Below, piece after piece: positions 50,532-58,575 of a stretch of 64,000 nt of DNA; position 1 is the first letter of the stretch; every line of letters starts with the position of its first letter. The notes under the pieces were generated by a model, which saw only the letters and a list, made by a program, of their open reading frames with translations, made no database searches and was not told the origin of the DNA. Origin of the DNA: DAISJI01 sp964559835 (lineage in GTDB: Bacteria > Acidobacteriota > Terriglobia > Terriglobales > Acidobacteriaceae); the NCBI GenBank assembly GCA_964559835.1, contig CAZLJE010000022.1, forward strand, positions 1 through 64,000, written 5' to 3'. A program made the position numbers and the translations under genes.

Positions 50532-51020
50532 ATGCAGTTAGCGTCGCTACTCGCCATCAGCGCACCAGTCCTGTTCGTGTTGTGGCTCGTCTTCGTCGGT
50601 ACCTTCGCCACGCCGGAGATGCTGGTCGGCATAGCTGCTGCAGTCGTCGCCGCCGTCGCGCTCTACGTCGTAGACCGTGCCGATCCAGCGCACTTCCGTC
50701 CGCGGCCGCGCGATGTCGCTCAGCTCGCATACGTTCCCTCGCTTCTCGTTCAAGGCGCTTACGAAATCCTGCTCGTCGCGTTCCGCGATCTGCTCGGCGG
50801 GCGAAAAGCTGTATCGGCATTTCGCGTTGCTCGGTTCGACGCGGGTGAACCGCAGGACCCACGCGATACCGGTCGTCGCGTACTCGCCATCGCCGGAACG
50901 ACCATCGCACCCAATTTCATCATTCTGGGCATCAACGCAGGCAAAAAAGAACTCCTGTTTCACCAGATCGAAAAGAGTCCGGTTCCGCAAATGACGAAGA
51001 ACCTCGGAGCAGACGCATGA
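50532..51020 (+). CDS. Na+/H+ antiporter subunit E (MrpE/MbhA type)
   Basis: 162 residues. Hydrophobic N-terminus (LAISAPVLFVLWLVFVGTFA) and the MnhE signature ALYVVDRADP ... LLVQGAYEILLVAFRDLLGG ... IAGTTIAPNFIILGINAGKKELLFHQIEK. Start ATG at 50532; a GTG 12 bases upstream is also possible. First of a seven-gene cation/proton antiporter operon, likely in the inner membrane. Overlaps the F subunit by 4 bases (ATGA). Confidence 0.88.
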   Translation: MQLASLLAISAPVLFVLWLVFVGTFATPEMLVGIAAAVVAAVALYVVDRADPAHFRPRPRDVAQLAYVPSLLVQGAYEILLVAFRDLLGGRKAVSAFRVARFDAGEPQDPRDTGRRVLAIAGTTIAPNFIILGINAGKKELLFHQIEKSPVPQMTKNLGADA

Positions 51021-51268
51021 GCGTGTGGGTGGTCTCCTCCATCGCGCTGCTCTTTGCACTCGTGCCCTGCGGCTGGGTCGCGCTCACCTCGACCGTGCAA
51101 AAGCGCCTCGTCGCAGTCGAGATGGCCGGTATCATCTGCACCCTGGAACTGATGCTCCTCACGATGGCATTCAACCGCATGCCGATGATGGACCTCGCCA
51201 TTGCGCTCGGTCTGCTGTCGTTCGGCGCCGGCATGGTCTTTGCGCACTTCCTGGCGAGCACGCTATGA
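51017..51268 (+). CDS. Antiporter subunit F (MrpF/MbhB type)
   Basis: 83 residues with three predicted membrane segments (VWVVSSIALLFALVPCGWVAL; MAGIICTLELMLLTMAF; LAIALGLLSFGAGMVFAHFL). Length and segment pattern fit MnhF. Coupled to both neighbours by 4-base overlaps. Confidence 0.85.
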   Translation: MSVWVVSSIALLFALVPCGWVALTSTVQKRLVAVEMAGIICTLELMLLTMAFNRMPMMDLAIALGLLSFGAGMVFAHFLASTL

Positions 51269-51627
51269 CGCTAACCATCGAAGTCCTGGTCTACGCCGCG
51301 GTAGCAGTGGCGTTGCTTTGCGCGTGGCTGATGCTTCGTATGCGTGACGAATACCAGATGATGCATTTCCTCGCGCCACCCGCCTCAGTATCGGTCATCT
51401 TGATCACCGCCGCGATTTTTCTTCAGCAGCGCCTCAAACCTGAATCGTTCAAGGCGCTTTTCATAACCGTTGTCCTGCTGATGATGAATACCATTGTCAC
51501 CCACGCTACCGCGCGCGCGTTCCGCATCCGGGAGTCGCGCCAGGATTGGCGGCCCGCGCCGGGTGAAGAAGTTCCGGTACTGCCGTCCGACGAACGACTT
51601 CCGCCGCCGTCCTCGGAGCAGAAATAA
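51265..51627 (+). CDS. Antiporter subunit G (MrpG/MbhC type)
   Basis: 120 residues from the ATG at 51265, with two or three membrane segments (EVLVYAAVAVALLCAWLMLRM; ASVSVILITAAIFL; FITVVLLMMNTIVTHATA) and a C-terminal Pro/Arg-rich soluble tail. Matches the MnhG arrangement and position in the operon. Confidence 0.82.
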   Translation: MTLTIEVLVYAAVAVALLCAWLMLRMRDEYQMMHFLAPPASVSVILITAAIFLQQRLKPESFKALFITVVLLMMNTIVTHATARAFRIRESRQDWRPAPGEEVPVLPSDERLPPPSSEQK

Positions 51628-51894
51628 ATGCGTGCCTTGGCTTGGATTATTCTCCTCTTGATCGCACTCAGCGCTCCCGGCGTGGTCCTCACCCATGACC
51701 CGTTGAAGCAGTGCATCGCCGTCAGCTTTTACGGCCTGCTCTTCGCCGTGCTCTTTTTCATCTTCCAGGCGCCCGATGTTGCGCTGTCGCAGATCACGGT
51801 CGGCACCGTCGTACTGCCGGCGTTCATTCTTCTCGCGCTCGTGAAGATGCGCCGCCACTCCGAACTCCGCAAGCGCCATGGACAGGCACGATGA
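51628..51894 (+). CDS. Antiporter small subunit, DUF4040/MbhD type
   Basis: 88 residues. The DUF4040 block of the antiporter A-subunit C-terminal region: LTHDPLKQCIAVSFYGLLFAVLFFIFQAPDVALSQITVG. Encoded as its own small gene between G and B, as in the MBH arrangement, rather than fused to an A subunit. Adjoins the G subunit without a gap. Confidence 0.82.
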   Translation: MRALAWIILLLIALSAPGVVLTHDPLKQCIAVSFYGLLFAVLFFIFQAPDVALSQITVGTVVLPAFILLALVKMRRHSELRKRHGQAR

Positions 51895-52637
51895 GGGCGC
51901 GCCTCCGCAGCGTATTGTTCTTTATCGTTGCGCCCGCGTTCGCTGCTCTCTTCTGGTGGTCATACCGCGATCTTCCGCCGCTCGGAGACTATCGCGGTCC
52001 ATACGGGTACTACATCGCGGACCTGGCAGTGTACGAGCGCCATGCCACCGACACGGTCAGCGCCATCACCTACGATTACCGCGGCATTGACACCCTGGGA
52101 GAAGAGTTCATCCTCTTCGCCTCCGTGGTCGGCGTACTGCTGTTATTTCGCAAACAGCCTGACGCCGATCAGCAGCAGGACAGGTTCGCCGAATACGACG
52201 TGCCTGGCACTGACTCCATCCGCGTCACCATGCACGCGATGGTCGCCGCCATGGTGGTGTTTGGGATTTACATCGCCACACATGGGCAACTGACACCCGG
52301 CGGCGGCTTCCAGGGCGGCGTGATCCTCGCTACCGCGCCCTTGCTGGTCTATCTCTCCGGACACGTGCATACGTTCAAAAAGACGATTTCCCGTCCTCTG
52401 CTTGACGCGGCCGAAGCGCTCGGCGCAGCCGGGTACGCGATCATCGGCGCCACTGCTCTTTTCGTCGGGGCACCCTTTCTGACCAATTGGGTCCCGTTAG
52501 GTCAGACGGGCAGTCTTTTTTCGGCGGGAACCATTGAGTGGATCAGCGTCGCGGTAGGACTGGAAGTCTCCGGCACTATCGTGCTTGTCATGTACTCGTA
52601 TTTGAAAGAAATCATCGAAAGGGAGGGAGTGGATTGA
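51891..52637 (+). CDS. Antiporter fused MbhE-MrpB subunit
   Basis: 248 residues. N-terminal part (SVLFFIVAPAFAALFWWSY ... VSAITYDYRGIDTLGEEFILFASVVGVLLLF) resembles the MbhE/A-subunit C-terminal segment. C-terminal part (DSIRVTMHAMVAAMVVFGIYIATHGQLTPGGGFQGG ... GTIVLVMYSYLKEI) is MnhB-like. Overlaps its neighbours by 4 and 1 bases. Confidence 0.85.
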   Translation: MRARLRSVLFFIVAPAFAALFWWSYRDLPPLGDYRGPYGYYIADLAVYERHATDTVSAITYDYRGIDTLGEEFILFASVVGVLLLFRKQPDADQQQDRFAEYDVPGTDSIRVTMHAMVAAMVVFGIYIATHGQLTPGGGFQGGVILATAPLLVYLSGHVHTFKKTISRPLLDAAEALGAAGYAIIGATALFVGAPFLTNWVPLGQTGSLFSAGTIEWISVAVGLEVSGTIVLVMYSYLKEIIEREGVD

Positions 52638-52981
52638 TGGCTTACTTCATGTATGGCGTCGCGGCTTGGGTGTTCTTGTGGGGGCTGTACGGCATCATCA
52701 GCAGCCGCAACCTCGTCCACCAGTGTATCTGCCTGGCGATCCTGCAAACCTCCACTTACATCCTCCTCCTTGGCATCGGTTACCGCACCGGAGGCACGGC
52801 GCCGGTGTTCGCCGACATCCCGGTAGGCACCCCCGTCGTCGATCCTGTCGTGCAATCGCTCATGCTGACCGACGTCGTCGTCGAGGCCACCGTACTCGCT
52901 CTACTGCTGGCCATGGTGGTCAAAGCCAATGAGCTCGCCGGAACCGTCGATCCGGAGGAGCTGCGCGTGTTGACCGGATGA
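52637..52981 (+). CDS. Antiporter subunit C (MrpC/NuoK-like)
   Basis: 114 residues with three membrane segments (VFLWGLYGIISSRNLVHQCICLAI; LLLGIGYRTGG; LTDVVVEATVLALLLAMVVK). NuoK-type subunit with the membrane Glu in VVVEATVLA. Start ATG overlaps the upstream stop (TGATG). Confidence 0.85.
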   Translation: MAYFMYGVAAWVFLWGLYGIISSRNLVHQCICLAILQTSTYILLLGIGYRTGGTAPVFADIPVGTPVVDPVVQSLMLTDVVVEATVLALLLAMVVKANELAGTVDPEELRVLTG

Positions 52982-54783
52982 TTAGAACGCTCGTTCCACT
53001 GCCCATCGCCGTGCCCATGATCGCGGCCGCGGTGAGCTCCGCCATTTCGCAGGTTGTGCCGCGCTGGGTCGCATCCGCGCTGTTCACGTTGACGGCTGCC
53101 TTCGAAACCTGGTGTACCGCCGAGTTGCTCTGGGGCACGTTGCACCAGCCGCTGGTCTACTGGTTCGGAAACTGGTGGCCTCGCGGGAACGTCGTGCTTG
53201 GCGAGTGTTTCGTCGTTGCGCCGCTGCCCGCCATGCTGGCTTTGCTCGTCTCTGTGCTCATGTTCTTTGCCAGTATTGTTTCCTGGCAACTGAAACCCGC
53301 CGGCAATCACCTCGAGCCGCTCATGATGCTGTTCATGGCGGCCATGTGTGGCTTCGCTTACTCGGGCGACCTGTTCAACCTTTTCGTCTGGTTCGAACTC
53401 ATGTCCGCATCGGCGTTCGCGCTGTGCGGCCTTAAGACCGTGGAACCGGCGCCGTTGGAAGGCGCCTTCAATTTCGCCATCACCAATACCGTCGGCGCAT
53501 TCTTCATACTCACCGGCATCGCGCTGGTCTATGCCCGCACCGGCGCGTTGAATATGGCGCAGATCGGATTTTCCCTGGGCCGCCACGCCGACGCCCTCGT
53601 GCTGATGTCGTTTCTGCTGATGAGCGTCGGCTACATGATCAAGGGCGCTCTCGTGCCGTTCCACCTCTGGCTCGCGGACGCGCATGCTGTCGCTCCGACC
53701 CCGGTGTGCATGTTGTTCTCCGGCATCATGGTCGAGCTTGGGCTCTACGCCGTCGCGCGCATCTACTGGTCGATTTTTCAGGCGCCGCTGGCCGTCCATA
53801 CCATGCAATTACGCGGGATCTTTGTGGTCATCGGGACGGTCACTGTATTCATCGGCGGCCTGATGTGCTTTGCCCAGCACCATCTCAAGCGCCTGCTCGC
53901 GTACTCCACGATTTGCCATGCCGGACTGATGATGATCGCCGTCGGCCTTTTCGACACTCGAGCCATCGGCGGCTTCCTGCTTTACGTCCTCGGCCACGGA
54001 CTGTTGAAGGGCGCCCTGTTCGCGTGTGCCGGCATCGTGCTGCACCGGCTGCAATTCATCGGCGAGCCCAGCTTGCATGGCCGCGGCCGCCGAATGGTGT
54101 GGACCCCGCTCTTGTTCATCGCCGGCGCGATCGGCCTGACCGCCGCGCCCGGTTTTCTGCTGGTAGCCGGCGAGGCCGCTGTTAACGATGCCGGCAAGAG
54201 TCTTCACTTCGGCTGGGCGCAATGGGTTTTCTTGTTCGGAGGCACCGTGACCGGCGCCGCTGTTCTGCGCTTCACCTTTCGCACCTTCTTCGGGTGGGGC
54301 GAACGTGCTCCGCAGGACGAAGCGTCGCGCGTCGACGAGAAGCAGGAGACACGCGAAGAAGGACGTACTGTGCCGGCAACCATGTTCTTTCCCGCTGCCT
54401 GCCTGATCGCATTGGCGATTGTGTTGACGTTCGTTCCGCATCTGCCGCAAACCGCCAACGCTGCCGCCAGATTTTTCACCGACCAGAGCGCGTATAAATC
54501 ACTGGTGATCGATGGCAGCGCGGTCATGACTCCGCCGTTCGCTCCACTTCCGCCGGAAACCGACAGCATGGTTCGCGGCGGCGTTGCCGCCGTGCTCGCG
54601 GTCTGTATCGCCGTGTTGACCGTCTTCTGGAAAACGGTCCCGCTCGCAGGCGTCCTGGAATATGCGGAACTCGGCATTCCCATCCTTCGCGAATGGCAAA
54701 GCGGACATTCTGGCGATTACGTCTTATGGATCACCGTCGGCACGGTCACGCTCGGAGGCTGTTTCGTCGTGCTCCTTCGATAG
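52978..54783 (+). CDS. Antiporter large subunit D (MrpD/NuoM-like)
   Basis: 601 residues, about 14 membrane segments, with proton-channel motifs: FNLFVWFELMSASAFALCGL (Glu), KGALVPFHLWLADAHAVAPTPVCMLFSGIMVELGLYAVAR (Lys/His), HHLKRLLAYSTICHAGLMM and GHGLLKGALFACAGI. The only ND2/4/5-type subunit in this operon. Overlaps the C-subunit gene by 4 bases. The operon lacks hydrogenase genes and ends here. Confidence 0.9.
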   Translation: MIRTLVPLPIAVPMIAAAVSSAISQVVPRWVASALFTLTAAFETWCTAELLWGTLHQPLVYWFGNWWPRGNVVLGECFVVAPLPAMLALLVSVLMFFASIVSWQLKPAGNHLEPLMMLFMAAMCGFAYSGDLFNLFVWFELMSASAFALCGLKTVEPAPLEGAFNFAITNTVGAFFILTGIALVYARTGALNMAQIGFSLGRHADALVLMSFLLMSVGYMIKGALVPFHLWLADAHAVAPTPVCMLFSGIMVELGLYAVARIYWSIFQAPLAVHTMQLRGIFVVIGTVTVFIGGLMCFAQHHLKRLLAYSTICHAGLMMIAVGLFDTRAIGGFLLYVLGHGLLKGALFACAGIVLHRLQFIGEPSLHGRGRRMVWTPLLFIAGAIGLTAAPGFLLVAGEAAVNDAGKSLHFGWAQWVFLFGGTVTGAAVLRFTFRTFFGWGERAPQDEASRVDEKQETREEGRTVPATMFFPAACLIALAIVLTFVPHLPQTANAAARFFTDQSAYKSLVIDGSAVMTPPFAPLPPETDSMVRGGVAAVLAVCIAVLTVFWKTVPLAGVLEYAELGIPILREWQSGHSGDYVLWITVGTVTLGGCFVVLLR

Positions 54784-54826
54784 TTCTCGCCGTAGCTAGC
54801 CCGTCGTCACCCGCAAGACGCCAGCG

Positions 54827-56077
54827 CTACTTGCCGAGCGTGAAGAACCAGACGACGGTAAGCAGGATGATGATCGCGGTCGTCGCCCACGCGATCACGT
54901 TGAACGTGCGCGAGTTCGTGTACTTCCCCATCAGCTCTTTTTTGTTGATCAGCAGCAGCATGAAGATCAGCACCGGGGGAAGGGCGATCCCGTTCAGCAC
55001 CTGCGAGAACAGGATCACCTTGATGAAGGGGAAGTGCGGGATCAGCGTCGCGCCCGCGCCCACCGCGATCAGGATCGTGTACAGCCAATAAAAGAACGGC
55101 GCCTCGCTGAACTTTTTACCCACGCCGGACTCGAACCCTAAACCTTCACACACGGAATAAGCCGTCGATATCGGCAGGATGCTCGCGGCAAATAGAGAGG
55201 CGTTGAACAGGCCGAGCGCAAAGAGGATATACGCGTACTCGTGCGCCAGCGGACGCAAAGCGACGGCGGCCTGGGCGGCGGAATCGATGTTCCGTTCCCC
55301 TGCCGCATACAGCGTCGCCGCGCAGGTGACGATGATGAACCACGCGACGACGTCGGTAAAAATGCAGCCCGCAACCACGTCCAGCCGCGAAGCTTTGTAT
55401 TGGCGCGCCGTAACGCCCTTCTCCACGACGGACGCCTGCAGGTAAAACTGCATCCATGGGGCGATCGTGGTTCCGATGATGCCGATCGTCATGTACAGAT
55501 ATCCGGACTGTTTCCATTCGGAACTGGCGGGCGGCTTGATCGTCTCGTATAAGGCGTGCACCCACTTCGGACCGGCGAGCACCCCGGCGATGATGTACGC
55601 GATATAAAAGAAAGAGGCGAGCAGGAACACTTTTTCGACGCTCTTGTAGCTTCCCTTCACCACGATCAGCCACACGAAAGCGGCGGCGAGCGGCACGGTG
55701 ATGTACTTCGAGGCGTGGAACAATTCCAGGCTGCTGGCGATCCCGGCGAACTCGCTCAACACGTTGCCGAAATTCACCAGCACGAGCGCCACCATCAGCA
55801 GGAACGTAACGCGGAACCCGAACTCCTCGCGGATAAGGTCGCTGAGCCCTTTGCCAGTGACGGCGCCCATGCGGGCGCACATCTCCTGCACCACGATCAG
55901 CGCGATGGTCGTCGGAATGATCGTCCAGAGGAGTGAATAGCCGAACTGCGCACCCGCCTGCGAATAGGTGAGGATCCCACCCGCGTCGTTATCGACGTTG
56001 GCGGTAATAATGCCGGGGCCGACGACTGCAAAGAACAGCAGCAGACGCAGCTTCCATCGCCTTAGGATGCGCATCAT
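54827..56077 (-). CDS. NRAMP-related transporter with Mg-type (NRMT-like) ion site
   Basis: 416 residues, about 11 membrane helices. TM1 reads GPGIITANVDNDAGG, so the NRAMP DPGN site is D31-A-G-G34. TM6 reads GIIGTTIAPWMQF, with Ala206 in place of the conserved Met of MPH. Replacement of Asn by Gly and Met by Ala is typical of NRAMP-related magnesium transporters (Mg2+/Mn2+ uptake) rather than Fe/Mn NRAMPs. Inner membrane. Divergent from the porin-like gene at 56247; a Mn riboswitch (yybP type) was not seen upstream. Confidence 0.85.
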   Translation of the reverse strand: MMRILRRWKLRLLLFFAVVGPGIITANVDNDAGGILTYSQAGAQFGYSLLWTIIPTTIALIVVQEMCARMGAVTGKGLSDLIREEFGFRVTFLLMVALVLVNFGNVLSEFAGIASSLELFHASKYITVPLAAAFVWLIVVKGSYKSVEKVFLLASFFYIAYIIAGVLAGPKWVHALYETIKPPASSEWKQSGYLYMTIGIIGTTIAPWMQFYLQASVVEKGVTARQYKASRLDVVAGCIFTDVVAWFIIVTCAATLYAAGERNIDSAAQAAVALRPLAHEYAYILFALGLFNASLFAASILPISTAYSVCEGLGFESGVGKKFSEAPFFYWLYTILIAVGAGATLIPHFPFIKVILFSQVLNGIALPPVLIFMLLLINKKELMGKYTNSRTFNVIAWATTAIIILLTVVWFFTLGK

Positions 56078-56246
56078 CCATGACCGGTATCTTCAGGATC
56101 GAACAGCGGCACCCAGAATAAACGCCGCCTTGAATTTCTGTCAGCACAGAAACACCGTGATCTGCAAATTCATCAACCGTCAACATGTTCAACCGGTCCT
56201 CGCGATTTCCGTTTTCTGCATCCAAGCTGCAATCAGGAGAAAGAAC

Positions 56247-56837
56247 GTGAGAAAGATTCTCCCCACTGTTTTCCTTGCTGCAATCCTCACCTCTTCCGCA
56301 CTGGCACAGAAATTGGACCTGGCTCTCACCATCGGGGCATATCACCCGGTGAACAACGGCTTCAGCAGCGGCAATGCCTTCGTTATCGAGGGCAATGCCG
56401 GATTGCGGCTCGCCTCGGTCCCATTTCTCGCCCTCTATTTCGAGGTGCCGGTCGCGGGCACGCTGGACTCGAACGTCCCTGCGTCGGCGCTCACTTCCGC
56501 GGGAACATACTCGTCACTGTTCTTGACGCCGGGCGTGCGTTTGAAACTCGCGCCCGGCGCTCCCATCTCGCCGTACATCGCCACCGGCGGCGGACTGGCG
56601 CGCTTCAACCGCAGCGCCTCACAGACGCCCACTGGAAGCTCCAGTACCGTGAACAAGGGAGTCTGGGACATCGGCGGAGGACTGGATATGAAGGTCGCAC
56701 CCTTCCTGAGCGTGCGGGCGGAAGTGCGCGACTTCTATTCGGGAAGCCCGGAACTAAGCCTCAGCCAGGTGACGGGAACCTTTGACCAGAGACAGCACAA
56801 CATCATCGGCACAGCGGGCGTCGTTCTAAGGTTCTAG
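56247..56837 (+). CDS. Small outer-membrane beta-barrel protein
   Basis: 196 residues from a GTG at 56247 preceded by AGGAGA. Signal peptide VFLAAILTSSALAQ. Alternating-strand pattern with Gly/aromatic turns (LDLALTIGAYHPVNN; FLALYFEVPVAGT; FLTPGVRLKLAPGAPISPYIATGGGLARF; DIGGGLDMKVAPFLSVRAEVRDF) ending IIGTAGVVLRF, the OmpA/OprD-like beta-barrel ending with C-terminal Phe. Porin or adhesin-type role unknown. Confidence 0.78.
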   Translation: MRKILPTVFLAAILTSSALAQKLDLALTIGAYHPVNNGFSSGNAFVIEGNAGLRLASVPFLALYFEVPVAGTLDSNVPASALTSAGTYSSLFLTPGVRLKLAPGAPISPYIATGGGLARFNRSASQTPTGSSSTVNKGVWDIGGGLDMKVAPFLSVRAEVRDFYSGSPELSLSQVTGTFDQRQHNIIGTAGVVLRF

Positions 56838-56854
56838 CAAGGTACTCTCGCTGT

Positions 56855-56860
56855 TAAAAT
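56855..56860 (+). promoter_or_regulatory. Candidate -10 box for the Cof-type gene
   Basis: TAAAAT, eight bases before the GTG at 56869. Transcription from it would give a leader of about two bases. Confidence 0.35.
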
Positions 56861-56868
56861 GTGACGCA

Positions 56869-57723
56869 GTGACACTCCCTTTACGCCTGATCGCCATTGA
56901 CATCGATGGCACCCTGCTGAACAGCCAAGTTCAGGTCCCCGAAGCGAATCTCGTGGCGCTGCGAAAGGCTCATGAAGCGGGTGTCGAAATCATTCTCGTC
57001 ACCGGCCGCCGGCATACGTTTGCGATGCCGATTGCCGAGGCGCTCGGCTTCCCTCTCTGGCTCATCAGCTCCAACGGCGCGGTCACGAGATCGACCGCGG
57101 GCGAACTCTTCTACCGCGATCTGCTGCCCGCCAACACAGCTCGGAAGTTGATCGGCTGGATGGACGAGTATCGCGGCAACGCCGTTGTCACCTTCGACCG
57201 GGAGGACCGCGGAGCGCTGATCATCGAACGTGCTGACGAGTTGCACGCCTCTATCAGCCGCTGGATGGAGAAGAACGCAGCGTTCATCTCGCAAGTCGTT
57301 CCGCTGGAAGACTGTCTGATCACCGATCCAGTCCAGACGATGTTCTGCGGCTCGATCGGACACATGCAAGCGGCACAGGAGCGGTTGGCCGCCAGCGGAA
57401 TGGGCGAAGAGATCACCGTTCTGAAAACGGAGTACGAGGCACGCGACCTGACCATTGTTGATGTCCTGAACTGCGGTTGTTCGAAAGGCCATGCCGTTGA
57501 GCGCTGGGCGAACCGCCGCGGCATCAAACCAGAGCAGGTGATGGCTATCGGCGACAACTACAATGACGTGGAAATGCTTGAATTTGCAGGTATTCCGGTA
57601 ATCATGGGAAATGCCTGTCAGGAGCTGCTCGAGGCCGGGTACAATCGTACAGGTTCGAACGACGAGAATGGGGTGGCCCAAGCGATTGAAAACGTCCTTG
57701 GCAAGACGGTAGCGACCTTCTAG
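56869..57723 (+). CDS. Cof-type HAD-IIB phosphatase
   Basis: 284 residues. Motif I LIAIDIDGTLLNSQVQVP, a cap domain inserted in the middle, and motif IV MAIGDNYNDVEMLEFAGIPVIMGNA. Hydrolyses phosphosugars or related cofactors (Cof family). Two bases before the next gene, so probably co-transcribed with the lytic transglycosylase. Starts with GTG. Confidence 0.88.
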   Translation: MTLPLRLIAIDIDGTLLNSQVQVPEANLVALRKAHEAGVEIILVTGRRHTFAMPIAEALGFPLWLISSNGAVTRSTAGELFYRDLLPANTARKLIGWMDEYRGNAVVTFDREDRGALIIERADELHASISRWMEKNAAFISQVVPLEDCLITDPVQTMFCGSIGHMQAAQERLAASGMGEEITVLKTEYEARDLTIVDVLNCGCSKGHAVERWANRRGIKPEQVMAIGDNYNDVEMLEFAGIPVIMGNACQELLEAGYNRTGSNDENGVAQAIENVLGKTVATF

Positions 57724-57725
57724 AC

Positions 57726-58496
57726 ATGAGAGCTGTTGGAAAAGTCGGGGCTTTGATTTTTCTAACGGTCGGCGTGTGCCTCGCCACCGATGAAACACCG
57801 GCCAAATCCCCGATCGCTTCCGAGAGCCCCACTGCCGGTTTCGTGTACGTCGCTACCCTTCAGAACGGCTTCAGTATCCGTTTCGACCACCGCGCGCGGC
57901 GCAGCGACCAGTCGCGGTTATTCCTGACTGCCGACGAGACCAGCTTCCTCGACGTTCCCACGGCGCAGATCGCCGACCTCTCTACGGAGAAGCTGCCCGA
58001 GAAATCCGCCGACGGGCCTACGCCGGCTCCGAAGATGGATATTCCCACGGCAATCGCCAGCGCCAGTGACAAACACGGCATCGACGCCGACCTGCTTTAT
58101 AGCGTCATCCGCGCCGAGAGCGGCTTCAATCCGCGCGCGGTCTCGAACAAAGGCGCGCAAGGGCTCATGCAGTTGATGCCCGGCACCGCCAGCAAACTCG
58201 GCGTGCAGGACGCGTTCGACACGCAATCGAACGTCGAAGCCGGCACGCGGTATCTCCGCGAATTGCTCGACCGCTACCACTATGATCTCGCCAAGGCCCT
58301 GGCCGCGTACAATGCCGGGCCGCAGCGCGTCGACCAGTATCGCGGCATTCCGCCGTATCGCGAGACCCGCGCCTACATCGCGCGCATCATCCGCGAGTAC
58401 AACAAAAAGAAACTCGTTGCCATCGCGAAACAAAAGAAGGAGCGGCGTACAAGCACTCCCATTCGCAATGCCGCTGTTGTAACGCCGGGTACATAA
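57726..58496 (+). CDS. Exported lytic transglycosylase (SLT domain)
   Basis: 256 residues with N-terminal signal peptide (VGALIFLTVGVCLAT) and a beta-like linker. The soluble lytic transglycosylase domain has the catalytic Glu in YSVIRAESGFNPRAVSNKGA, GLMQLMPGTASKLGV and ALAAYNAGPQRVDQYRGIPPY. Cleaves peptidoglycan glycan strands in the periplasm. Basic C-terminal tail follows. Adjoins the Cof phosphatase gene. Confidence 0.92.
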   Translation: MRAVGKVGALIFLTVGVCLATDETPAKSPIASESPTAGFVYVATLQNGFSIRFDHRARRSDQSRLFLTADETSFLDVPTAQIADLSTEKLPEKSADGPTPAPKMDIPTAIASASDKHGIDADLLYSVIRAESGFNPRAVSNKGAQGLMQLMPGTASKLGVQDAFDTQSNVEAGTRYLRELLDRYHYDLAKALAAYNAGPQRVDQYRGIPPYRETRAYIARIIREYNKKKLVAIAKQKKERRTSTPIRNAAVVTPGT

Positions 58497-58575
58497 AACG
58501 AATCCGGTCTCGCATTGACCGCCTCCGTCGCCCTCGTTTAGTGTGACGAGGCTTGCCCTGCCGCCCAAATAACGG

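Noticed and set aside
56078..56246. Mn-sensing (yybP-type) riboswitch before the NRAMP-related gene
   Set aside because: No recognisable yybP core in the divergent gap on the minus strand.
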